Of a DNA stretch of 11,064 nucleotides, positions 1 through 6,200 are shown piece by piece. The translations under genes were made by a program, and so were the position numbers. This stretch comes from Bacteroidetes bacterium UBA1952. GTDB lineage: Bacteria > Bacteroidota > Bacteroidia > Chitinophagales > Chitinophagaceae. The notes below the pieces were generated by a model, which searched no databases, was not told where the DNA came from, and was given only the letters and a program-made list of their open reading frames with translations. The DNA is taken from NCBI GenBank assembly GCA_002336725.1, contig DDEO01000077.1, positions 185 through 11,248 of the forward strand, in the 5' to 3' direction. Numbering within the stretch: the first letter of the stretch is position 1; every line of letters begins with the position of its first letter.

Positions 1-5
1 CTACG

Positions 6-18
6 GACCTGTCAGGTC
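6..18. repeat. Short inverted repeat GACCTG-T-CAGGTC beyond the T9SS cargo gene
   Basis: Two perfect 6-base arms around a single base. The element begins 14 bases downstream of the stop codon of the minus-strand gene ending at 33 and is flanked by a run of six C on that strand. It may be the edge of a larger intergenic hairpin or interspersed repeat cut by the window border. No T-run follows inside the window, so a terminator role is not shown. The CCTGTC core also occurs in the larger inverted repeat at 3656-3702, which likewise sits just after a stop codon. Confidence 0.35.
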
Positions 19-32
19 GGGGGGAATCTCCG

Positions 33-2453
33 CTACTGTTTATAAATCTTCACCTGTACCTGTTCGCCATTGGGCCGCCGGATAATCAGTTGATAAACGC
101 CGCCTGCAAGCCCGGCCACAGAAAACCGGTTATCGGGGCCTTGCACCGGTTGCGAAGCGATGGTTTTTTCGGAAATATCCGTCAGAATCAGCATGGAGCC
201 TGCTTCTACTCCATTCACATTCACAAAGTCCGCCGCCGGATTGGGAAAAATGGCCATGGCCTGTTCCTGATTGTAATAAACCATCACCGCCGGGCTGTAG
301 CTCACCTTCCCATTCGCTTCCACAATACGTATCTGATAGATGTTTTTTCCGGAAACCGGATGGCTGTCGAAGGCCGTATAAAAGCCGGTGGGTTTGTTTT
401 GGGCGGCTACCGGTTCCAGCATCTGCCAGCCGCCGTTTGCGCCCTGTTTCATCAGCTCATAGCGCAGCAGGTCTTCCTCGCCCGCCGTTTCCCAGTCAAT
501 GCGGATGCGGTCGCCGTCGGCCTTGCCGCGCACCTCGATTTTGGAAAGCGAGAGCGGCACATTCAGATCGCGGTTCAGGTATAGTTCCGAGAAACCCGGA
601 ACATGATAATTGGCGTGAAATCCGCTGGTGTTTTTTCCGGAAAATACGCCGGTAGAATCGGGTGAAAAATAGGTGTAGTTGGCTGCCGCGAGCACATTAT
701 TGCTGTAATCGAGATCCTGGTTCGGGCCGTTGTATTTGGTGAGATGCAACTGACTGTATTGCGAAACGGTTGGTTCGGCGGCGGTGTAGCGGTTCCATTC
801 GGCATCTGCGGCGTAGAGGCGAAGGCCAACCGGCTGCTGCGGCGCACGGGCGCTGGCGATGTGCCAGTTGCGGTCGAGATAATGAGCCGGGTTGTCGGGT
901 GCAAAACTGCGCACGGTGTCGGGCGCTTCGATGTGTTTATAAGAAAGGGTTGTATTGCCCAGATCTTGCCGTCCGTCGTTCACCGCGCCGATGATTTCAC
1001 CATTTCCATCCAGCAGATACACCCAATGGCCCCAGCCGCTCAGCGAAACGCTGCCGCTCGCGGTGGGCAGGAGCGAAATATCGGTCGGGTCGTCGGGCGT
1101 GGTTACTGAGGCGGTGGCCGTGTAGCCGCAGCTATCGGTGGCGGTGAAAAGCACCGTCGTTTCGTTGGGTGCCAGCAGAATGCTATCCGCGCCTGCCGCG
1201 TTGCTGTTCATCTGGTATTGATAGGGCAATCTGCCGCCCGTGGCCGTTAGCTTCACCGGTGTGCCAAAGGGGCCGGGACCGGGCAGCGAAGTAGCGAGCG
1301 CCATCGCAGGATTGGCAAAGCTGAGCGAGTCGTATTCTATGAGGCTCCATTTCCCCTGGTCGTCTCGTGTGCGTACGCTCAGCTTGTGTTTTCCGGGCGG
1401 CAGGCAGGGCGCATTCAGCGTAAAATTCTGATTCATACTGTCGGAAGTGCCGCCGGTAAACAGCGAAATGCCATTGCCCACGCCGGGGTCGGCATCCCAG
1501 TAATATTCGCCCCGAACGATTTTGGGCAGCAGGTAGAAAAAGGCCTCGTCGGCGTGGCTCCATCTTCCGGAATTGTCGCGGCTGCGCACATACAGCCGGT
1601 GTTCGCCGCCGTTGAGCGCCGTGGTGTTTACCGTCAGGTTTTGTTCCGCCGAATCACCCGGCGCAAACGTAAAGGGTGTACCGTTGCCGGTTCCGGGGTC
1701 GGTATCAAAAAAATATTCGCCGCTCACCACTGCGCCGTTCATAAAGAAATCCACTCCATAGGCTTGTCCCCATACGCCGGTAGCGGTACGGGTACGCACA
1801 AAAACCTGATGCACACCGGCGGAAAGCACCGGCAGCGGAACGTTGAGTGTCGTGGACAGCGAATCCGTTACGGCGAAGGAGAAAGGCGTACCGTTTCCCA
1901 CGCCGGGGTCGACACCAAAAAAGTATTCGCCGCCGTTAATTGCGCCGGGCGTATAGAAATCTACCGGCTCGGCCATGCTCCACCGTCCGGTTACGCTGCG
2001 GCTGCGCACATACAGGTTGTGTCTGCCAACGGTAAGCAGCGGCGAAGTGGGAATGCTGAAGGTCTGATTGAAAGAGTCGGATGTGTTGGCGAGCGGGAGT
2101 TGCGTTCCGTTGCCCTGTCCGGGGTCGGTGTCGAAGAAATATTCGGCATACACGAGCGAGTCGGGGATATAGATTTGCTGCGCCGCCGTATGCGACCAGG
2201 CGCGGGGTACACCGGCGCTGTCGTAGAAGCTGCGCACATACAGCCAGTGGTATCCCGGCGAAAGATTGCTCCAGACGGCAATCGTGGAAGTCATATCCAC
2301 ACTATCACTTGAGACAAGCGTCATCATGCCGCCGTTGCCCACGCCGGGGTCCACGTCGAAATAATATTCCATCCGGGTGATTTGCAGGGTTTGGGCTTTT
2401 GCGGCTGCCGAAAAAATCAGCAGGCAGGCAAAGAGCCACCATTTCTTTTTCAT
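33..2453 (-). CDS. T9SS-secreted multi-repeat protein with type A C-terminal sorting domain
   Basis: An 806-residue exported protein of unknown function. Residues 1-21 form a Sec signal peptide ending AKAQ. Residues 29-370 contain five related units, each opening with an EYFFDxDPGxGNG-like motif (at 29, 104, 176, 246 and 316) and closing with a G.H.LYVRSR...G.WS segment. Residues ~384-452 (LTATGGRLPYQY, then ATDSCGYTATASV) resemble an Ig-like or SprB-type domain. Residues ~610-730 (FSELYLNR, then RIDWETAGEEDLLRYEL) match the beta-sandwich stretch that often precedes Bacteroidota sorting domains. Residues ~733-806 (AIFPNPAADFVNVNG ... GGVYQLIIRRPNGE ... KIYKQ) are a type A T9SS sorting domain, so the protein should cross the outer membrane and be anchored or released at the surface. 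The start is set by the signal peptide. An ATG 10 bases upstream is out of frame. It lies 43 bases after the beta-helix gene, so co-transcription is likely. A structural or adhesive role is inference; no catalytic motif was seen. Confidence 0.9.
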   Translation of the reverse strand: MKKKWWLFACLLIFSAAAKAQTLQITRMEYYFDVDPGVGNGGMMTLVSSDSVDMTSTIAVWSNLSPGYHWLYVRSFYDSAGVPRAWSHTAAQQIYIPDSLVYAEYFFDTDPGQGNGTQLPLANTSDSFNQTFSIPTSPLLTVGRHNLYVRSRSVTGRWSMAEPVDFYTPGAINGGEYFFGVDPGVGNGTPFSFAVTDSLSTTLNVPLPVLSAGVHQVFVRTRTATGVWGQAYGVDFFMNGAVVSGEYFFDTDPGTGNGTPFTFAPGDSAEQNLTVNTTALNGGEHRLYVRSRDNSGRWSHADEAFFYLLPKIVRGEYYWDADPGVGNGISLFTGGTSDSMNQNFTLNAPCLPPGKHKLSVRTRDDQGKWSLIEYDSLSFANPAMALATSLPGPGPFGTPVKLTATGGRLPYQYQMNSNAAGADSILLAPNETTVLFTATDSCGYTATASVTTPDDPTDISLLPTASGSVSLSGWGHWVYLLDGNGEIIGAVNDGRQDLGNTTLSYKHIEAPDTVRSFAPDNPAHYLDRNWHIASARAPQQPVGLRLYAADAEWNRYTAAEPTVSQYSQLHLTKYNGPNQDLDYSNNVLAAANYTYFSPDSTGVFSGKNTSGFHANYHVPGFSELYLNRDLNVPLSLSKIEVRGKADGDRIRIDWETAGEEDLLRYELMKQGANGGWQMLEPVAAQNKPTGFYTAFDSHPVSGKNIYQIRIVEANGKVSYSPAVMVYYNQEQAMAIFPNPAADFVNVNGVEAGSMLILTDISEKTIASQPVQGPDNRFSVAGLAGGVYQLIIRRPNGEQVQVKIYKQ
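1344..2369 (-). repeat. Five tandem in-gene repeats (EYFFDxDPGxGNG units)
   Basis: Five units with start-to-start spacing of 75, 72, 70 and 70 residues cover residues 29-370 of the T9SS cargo protein. The heads are EYYFDVDPGVGNG, EYFFDTDPGQGNG, EYFFGVDPGVGNG, EYFFDTDPGTGNG and EYYWDADPGVGNG. The tails include HNLYVRSRSVTGRWS, HQVFVRTRTATGVWG, HRLYVRSRDNSGRWS and HKLSVRTRDDQGKWS. The conservation is visible in the DNA too (a recurrent CCGGGGTCG core), so the stretch is a substrate for unit gain or loss by recombination. The D-x-D-P-G-x-G-N-G heads recall acidic, Gly-rich Ca2+-binding loops; that resemblance is inference only. Confidence 0.85.
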
Positions 2454-2496
2454 GGCGTTTCATTTTTTAAAAGGGTTTTTTAAAAAAGCAAACGCG

Positions 2497-3525
2497 CTAC
2501 CGGCGAATGGTAGAGATGACCTTGATTTGCAGGGTGCCGCCGGGATTCACTACGCCGCCCGCCGGGCTGACGATAGACAAGTGGCGCATCTGCGGAATGG
2601 GCGGGATGCCGAATTTCTGAAAATAGCCGTCGCCGCCCGTCAGGCCGATGTCTTTGCCGTCGGTTCCGGCATTTTTGGCCGGCGAACTGCTTTGCAGGGT
2701 GTAGTCGTGGGTGTAGGAAAAATAATCGCCTGCCGACGGAAAACTGGTCAGCAGCGGGTCGATATTGGGCATATTTCCGGAACCGGTGTTGCTGCTACTG
2801 CCAATCGGGAAGGCGTTATTGGCGCATTGGTAGGAAATATTGTTGTTGAAACTGCTGGAGGTAACGGTGTTCGCTGGGTTGGCGCGGTAGAATATATTAT
2901 TGTTGATGGTTAGCAGTCGGGTAGAGCCGCTGAACGCCTGCGTCGCATTCAGGAACAGGTTGTTTTTGATAAGAAAGTTGTTCATGCCAGAATAGCCATA
3001 AGCATCGTATATCGTTCCGTTGAAAACATTGTTTTTGACGGTAATGCCGTTAAAGGCTGCGTAGTAATAAGGGTTAAAATTGTTTCCGGTGGATTGGAAT
3101 ACATTGCCTTCGAGCGTTACGTTCGTCCAGTTGCCGTCAAGATAAATCTTGTCGCGTACCAGGCAGCGTTCCACTTTCAGGTTTGTGCGCGTACCGCTTC
3201 CGTTTACTTGGTTCAGGTTAAAGCCAATAACGTTTACGTTGTTGGCCGTAACGGCAATGTTATCCACAATCGAAACATTGGTGTTTACGTTTTGCGGTTT
3301 GTGGCCGCTGCCGATGAGCGTCAGTTCTTTGTTTACCGTAAAACCGTTGTAGTTATACGGCGAGGCCGAGACGTAAATGGTGTCGCCGTTGGCGGCGGCG
3401 GTGATGGCGGCACTCACGCTGGTGTATTGCCCCGGCGAGGGAACATTGTTATTGACGGTAAAAACCGCTGCCTGCGCACTGTTCAGGCATACAAGCGAAA
3501 AAGCGGTGAGGAGAAGCGTTTTCAT
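2497..3525 (-). CDS. Secreted right-handed parallel beta-helix protein
   Basis: A 342-residue protein with a Sec signal peptide (MKTLLLTAF... cut near residue 19-20, after AQA). Residues ~21-75 (FTVNNN..PGQYTSVSAAITAAANGDTIYVS) are the usual N-terminal start of a pectate-lyase-like beta-helix, with the IxAAxxGDTIYV cap. Residues ~80-235 contain ladder-like rungs rich in Asn and beta-branched residues (VTANNVNVIGFN, NVTLEGNVF, ITVKNNVFNG, FLIKNNLFLN, LTINNNIFY). Residues ~285-300 (NAGTDGKDIGLTGGDG) are a typical end of such domains. The C-terminal ~30 residues look like a short beta segment rather than a T9SS sorting domain. No carbohydrate-active catalytic set could be recognised. It precedes the T9SS cargo gene by 43 bases, suggesting one transcript and perhaps a joint role at the cell surface. 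Function unknown. Confidence 0.82.
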   Translation of the reverse strand: MKTLLLTAFSLVCLNSAQAAVFTVNNNVPSPGQYTSVSAAITAAANGDTIYVSASPYNYNGFTVNKELTLIGSGHKPQNVNTNVSIVDNIAVTANNVNVIGFNLNQVNGSGTRTNLKVERCLVRDKIYLDGNWTNVTLEGNVFQSTGNNFNPYYYAAFNGITVKNNVFNGTIYDAYGYSGMNNFLIKNNLFLNATQAFSGSTRLLTINNNIFYRANPANTVTSSSFNNNISYQCANNAFPIGSSSNTGSGNMPNIDPLLTSFPSAGDYFSYTHDYTLQSSSPAKNAGTDGKDIGLTGGDGYFQKFGIPPIPQMRHLSIVSPAGGVVNPGGTLQIKVISTIRR

Positions 3526-3562
3526 AAAACAGAGGGTTTTGGGGTGTGTGTGAATATTGATT

Positions 3563-3590
3563 TCTATACCAGAAAAACCGGCGAAATCAA
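3563..3590 (-). promoter_or_regulatory. Weak promoter candidate for the beta-helix gene
   Basis: On the minus strand TTGATT (3585-3590) is followed after 16 bases by TATAGA (3563-3568), leaving a leader of roughly 30 bases before the ATG at 3525. The -10 box does not fit the Bacteroidota TAnnTTTG consensus, so the call is weak. It is listed because it is the best candidate in the 200-base gap at 3526-3725. Confidence 0.2.
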
Positions 3591-3655
3591 CCCCAAAATT
3601 CCTCCATATGGATATGCTGTCCTATACGATGAATTGCGTATTTCCCGGACTGAGT

Positions 3656-3702
3656 GCGTCCCCAACCTGTCTCGTTTCAAAAACGGGAGAGCCTGGGGAC
3701 GC
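3656..3702. repeat. 47-base imperfect inverted repeat after the M28 peptidase gene
   Basis: Left arm GCGTCCCCAACC... and right arm ...GCCTGGGGACGC pair over 22 positions with about four mismatches; the outermost nine pairs and the innermost five are perfect, and the loop is very short. It lies about 24 bases downstream of the stop codon at 3726 on the minus strand. No T-run follows in that direction, so it may be a non-canonical terminator, an mRNA-stabilising 3' hairpin or a REP-like intergenic repeat. These cannot be told apart from one copy. Confidence 0.6.
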
Positions 3703-3705
3703 GAA

Positions 3706-3719
3706 AATTTCCGGAAATT
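3706..3719. repeat. 14-base perfect palindrome AATTTCCGGAAATT
   Basis: A perfect palindrome lying between the 47-base inverted repeat (ends 3702) and the stop codon of the M28 gene (3726). Its core TTTCCGGAAA is one of six copies of that 10-mer in the window. A protein-binding site or part of the 3' processing/termination structure of the M28 transcript is possible; nothing in the sequence decides between them. Confidence 0.45.
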
Positions 3720-3725
3720 CCTCTT

Positions 3726-5009
3726 TTAAAAACCTTCTGCAAACCGGATGAGCAGGGTTTGCAGGTCTTGATTGTTGGTGAGGCTAAGCTCTTCTGCGGT
3801 GTCAAAAACATCGTGGTAGTGGCCCTTTCCGCCGTTTCCATAAATGAAAAAGGCAGGCACACCGGCTTCCGAAAAATAATAGTGGTCGCTGTTGGCGGCT
3901 TCGCCCCGGCGGTTCAGCTTCGGCAGAAAACGGGCTTCGTTGTTGAGTTTTTCCAGCCGCGCAAATGCTTCGGGATGCAGCGTGGCGTTTACCGCCGTAG
4001 CGCCGTCGGCGCATTCGCCCACCATATCCAGGTTGAGCAGAAAGCGGATATTGGCCAGCGGTTTCAGCGGGTTTTCGGTGTAGAATTTAGAACCCAGAAG
4101 ACCGGCTTCTTCGCCGCTGAAAAACAAAAACAGGACGGAATACCGCAGCGGTTTCTGTGCAAAATAGCGGGCCAGTTCCAGCACCGTTGCCGTGCCCGAA
4201 GCGTTGTCGTTGGCCCCCGGAAAAACGGTTCCTTTGCCCATCTCGCCGAGATGATCATAGTGCGCTGTAAACACGATGAAAGAATCCGGAACGGCCGTGC
4301 CGCGCACCAGGCCGCCGACGTTGTATTGCCGGCTCGCCGGCAGGAATTTCGACGGCAGCCGGGCTTCCACTTTCCGGACTTTGCGGGGCAGGATGCTATC
4401 CTGCACATACACCACCGTCGCGCCGCCGGCCATGCGCGAGGTACGCGCCGTCCAGGTCATTTTTCCTTTCACCGGCACGAGGTACAGCCCCGCCGATAGT
4501 TGGTCGGGGTCGATATTGCGCAGGAAAGTGCCTTTGGTAAGCGTGTCTGCATTTTGCCAGAACACCACGCCGCCATTGGCCGAGAGGCCCTTTTCCCGCA
4601 CGCCGGGAGCGTTGCGCACAAAGACGTGTCCGGCATCCAGACGCGCTGCTTTCACGGCTTCGGTCTCAAAAGGATTGCTGCGCGAATCAACGAGGTAATC
4701 AATGCCTGGCCGCAGTTCTTTGCCGTTTACCGAGAGCAGGAAAGGCATCGGGAAAGCATTTACCGGAAAGTTGTATTCCTGCAAATAGCTACTATCTGTG
4801 GTAGCGGGCGCTATGCCGGCTTCCCGCAGCCGCCGCACCAGAAAACGGGCTGCTTTCTCCGCGCCTTTATCCACATAGCCGCGCCCCGACATCGAAGCGC
4901 CGGTGAGCATCCGGATGTCGTAGCGCATGGCTTTGGCATTCTGGCCATACAGCAGTTGGGGAAGCAGGGTAAAAAAAAGTGCAGAGAAGAGAGACAGCAG
5001 CGTTTTCAC
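3726..5009 (-). CDS. Exported M28-family zinc metallopeptidase
   Basis: A 427-residue predicted exopeptidase of family M28 (aminopeptidase or glutamate-carboxypeptidase type), cleaving N- or C-terminal residues with two zinc ions. Residues 1-23 are a Sec signal peptide ending LLYGQ, with no lipobox, so it acts in the periplasm or outside the cell. Residues ~24-75 (MLTGASMSGRGYVDKGAEKAA) match the usual N-terminal part. Residues ~100-240 form an insert that may be PA-like. The catalytic set is complete: H250 and D252 (TAHYDHLG), D268 (GANDNASG), E300 and E301 (SGEEAGLLGS), D328 (NLDMVG) and H399 (YHDVFDT). The start is GTG, chosen because it begins the signal peptide (VKTLLSLF, read as Met) and no in-frame ATG lies upstream; no Shine-Dalgarno is visible. 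A hairpin with a T-run ends only 15 bases before the start. No clear promoter was found. The substrate cannot be inferred. Confidence 0.92.
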   Translation of the reverse strand: MKTLLSLFSALFFTLLPQLLYGQNAKAMRYDIRMLTGASMSGRGYVDKGAEKAARFLVRRLREAGIAPATTDSSYLQEYNFPVNAFPMPFLLSVNGKELRPGIDYLVDSRSNPFETEAVKAARLDAGHVFVRNAPGVREKGLSANGGVVFWQNADTLTKGTFLRNIDPDQLSAGLYLVPVKGKMTWTARTSRMAGGATVVYVQDSILPRKVRKVEARLPSKFLPASRQYNVGGLVRGTAVPDSFIVFTAHYDHLGEMGKGTVFPGANDNASGTATVLELARYFAQKPLRYSVLFLFFSGEEAGLLGSKFYTENPLKPLANIRFLLNLDMVGECADGATAVNATLHPEAFARLEKLNNEARFLPKLNRRGEAANSDHYYFSEAGVPAFFIYGNGGKGHYHDVFDTAEELSLTNNQDLQTLLIRFAEGF

Positions 5010-5024
5010 AGCGGAGGCAGACGT

Positions 5025-5057
5025 AAAAAACGGGTCGAAAATAGTTTCCGGCCCGTT
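5025..5057 (-). terminator. Probable intrinsic terminator after the CQKDD lipoprotein gene, abutting the M28 start
   Basis: On the minus strand AACGGG pairs with CCCGTT, with a further inner pairing of GGAAA with TTTTC around a three-base loop, and the stem runs into six T. It lies 34 bases after the stop codon at 5092 and only 15 bases before the GTG start of the M28 gene. It can end the lipoprotein transcript. If the M28 message starts upstream of it, it would instead sit in that leader and could attenuate it. Confidence 0.5.
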
Positions 5058-5091
5058 GAAGAATTGCGGTAATCAGGGGGAATTTGAGTGG

Positions 5092-5541
5092 TTACTGACG
5101 GCGCAGAATGGTAGTAACCGCAGCACTGTCGGCATCGCCTACGGGGCTGATCAGCACCAGCTTCATGAGCGAATCGTTGTATTGCACAAAGTGGTGGTCG
5201 CCTGCCAGCGTAGGGTCGGTGATGGTGATGCGGGTATCGGCATCGTGGAGCGTCCATTTTCCGGAAATAATGGAGTCTTCGATCCGGAAAGTATCGAGCG
5301 CAAAGGCGGTGATGCGTGCCATATCGCCGCCCGGCAGGAAGCGGTAGCGGGTCGATCTTTGCAGGAGCGAAAGGGTGTCATACTGCGTGTTGCCGGGAGC
5401 TACGGAGCTGAGCGTGTCTCTTGTTTTTATTTTCCAGGAGCTTTTAACGATGCCCATTTCCCGCATAGAGAGATGATCATCTTTTTGGCAGGCGGCGAGC
5501 AGTGCCGTCGTTGCGGCAATAAAAAGGAGGCCTTTTTTCAT
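5092..5541 (-). CDS. Lipoprotein with CQKDD export-signal-like N-terminus; divergent lipocalin-like family member
   Basis: A 149-residue lipoprotein of unknown function. The signal peptide ends in lipobox LAAC, giving lipid-modified Cys18. The mature start CQKDD closely resembles the surface lipoprotein export signal described in Capnocytophaga (Gln-Lys-Asp-Asp type after Cys), so surface display is plausible. The body (SSWKIKT, YRFLPGGDMARI, ISGKWTLHDADTRITI, LMKLVLISP) follows the lipocalin-like pattern of the four neighbouring lipoproteins: a W-x-[IL] first strand, a middle segment, then a G-x-W strand and alternating beta strands. It lacks the Cys pair the other four share. The downstream gene is the M28 peptidase, but a probable terminator lies between. 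A promoter candidate lies at 5576-5606. Confidence 0.8.
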   Translation of the reverse strand: MKKGLLFIAATTALLAACQKDDHLSMREMGIVKSSWKIKTRDTLSSVAPGNTQYDTLSLLQRSTRYRFLPGGDMARITAFALDTFRIEDSIISGKWTLHDADTRITITDPTLAGDHHFVQYNDSLMKLVLISPVGDADSAAVTTILRRQ

Positions 5542-5575
5542 GGATTTTCTGAAAACAGCGTTAATGCAGCGGCTC

Positions 5576-5606
5576 TAAAATTAAGCAGCCGCCGCCGACG
5601 GTGCAA
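5576..5606 (-). promoter_or_regulatory. Promoter candidate of Bacteroidota type for the CQKDD lipoprotein gene
   Basis: On the minus strand TTG (5604-5606) is followed after 20 bases by TAATTTTA (5576-5583), a 7 of 8 match to the Bacteroidota -7 box TAnnTTTG. The leader to the ATG at 5541 would be about 28 bases. This suggests the gene can be transcribed independently of the lipoprotein gene upstream of it. Confidence 0.42.
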
Positions 5607-5618
5607 GGGGTTTGTTTA

Positions 5619-6083
5619 TCAGGGATGGATGTAATGATTCTCCTCAGTAACGGTAGCCTGCCGCAGGCTATCCTGTAGCGTGTAGATGAGCCGGATTTTG
5701 AGCGACGAGTCGTTGAGCGCCAGCACCGTCCACAGGAGTCTGCCCGCGCCGTCTATCACCAGTGTTTTGGTGTCGGTTTCATACTTCCAGCGGCCCAGGT
5801 CTTTTCGGTTCAGGTTCTGCCCGGGGCATCTTTGATTTCCCGGCTCCGAATAGTAGCTGCCGTTGGTGGCAAAGAAATAGCGGATATCCTGCTGACAGCT
5901 ATCCATCTGCGCAAAATAATCCACCGTATCGCTGGCGCTGCCCTCGGTTGTTACAGACTGCGAGAAGGCGAGTTTCCAGGGTGCCCGGCTCAGGTATTTC
6001 TGGGGCGACATATAGCGAGGGTCTTTCTCGCAGGCCGCAAGTGCCACGAGGCAAAACAGGAGGGAAAGCGCGGCGCGTGTCAT
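5619..6083 (-). CDS. Lipocalin-like lipoprotein with conserved Cys pair (154 aa)
   Basis: The signal peptide MTRAALSLLFCLVALAAC places the lipid-modified Cys at 18, followed by EKD. A beta-rich body (APWKLAF at the first strand, LGRWKYETDTKTLVI, SSLKIRLIYTL) resembles Bacteroidota lipocalin-like lipoproteins. C63 and C86 form the pair DSCQQDI...F...NQRC that recurs with the same spacing in three neighbours and probably makes a disulfide in the periplasm. Function unknown; small-ligand binding is only suggested by the fold type. It is separated from the next upstream lipoprotein gene by a strong terminator, so it should have its own promoter (candidate at 6110-6144). Confidence 0.8.
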   Translation of the reverse strand: MTRAALSLLFCLVALAACEKDPRYMSPQKYLSRAPWKLAFSQSVTTEGSASDTVDYFAQMDSCQQDIRYFFATNGSYYSEPGNQRCPGQNLNRKDLGRWKYETDTKTLVIDGAGRLLWTVLALNDSSLKIRLIYTLQDSLRQATVTEENHYIHP

Positions 6084-6109
6084 AAAACGAAAGATACGAT
6101 GCAGAAGCG

Positions 6110-6144
6110 GAAAGATAGGCAGTCGGCAGGTTTTTCCCTTTCAA
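6110..6144 (-). promoter_or_regulatory. Promoter candidate for the 154-residue lipoprotein gene
   Basis: On the minus strand TATCTTTC (6110-6117) matches the Bacteroidota -7 box TAnnTTTG at 7 of 8 positions and leaves a leader of about 20 bases. A TTG occurs at 6142-6144, but the 24-base spacer is longer than usual. The same TATCTTTC recurs at 6089-6096, too close to the start codon to serve itself. A promoter is expected here because a strong terminator lies just upstream. Confidence 0.3.
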
Positions 6145-6178
6145 GAAAAAGCCTTTGCTGAACAACAAAGGCTTTTTC
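6145..6178. terminator. Strong bidirectional intrinsic terminator
   Basis: Perfect 13-base arms GAAAAAGCCTTTG and CAAAGGCTTTTTC around an 8-base loop. The stem has a GC-rich base and is flanked by an A-run on one side and a T-run on the other, so it works in either direction. It starts 22 bases after the stop codon of the minus-strand gene ending at 6201. It separates the three upstream lipoprotein genes from the two downstream ones. Confidence 0.88.
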
Positions 6179-6200
6179 CGGAAACGGGCAGAACAACGAG

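Noticed and set aside
1386..2312. An open frame of 308 codons on the plus strand opposite the T9SS cargo gene
   Set aside because: It is also codon-aligned antisense, and its apparent repeats are simply the reverse of the repeat units of the real protein. The sense strand has a signal peptide and a sorting domain.
3603..3612. Palindrome TCCATATGGA in the gap before the beta-helix gene
   Set aside because: It is only 10 bases, isolated, and not aligned with a promoter element. A chance palindrome of this size is not remarkable.
3754..5009. Possible link between the M28 peptidase and cyanophycin breakdown
   Set aside because: The peptidase is exported and lies beyond five lipoprotein genes and two likely terminators from cphA/cphB. 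Cyanophycin is cytoplasmic, and its dipeptides are split by isoaspartyl dipeptidases of other families.
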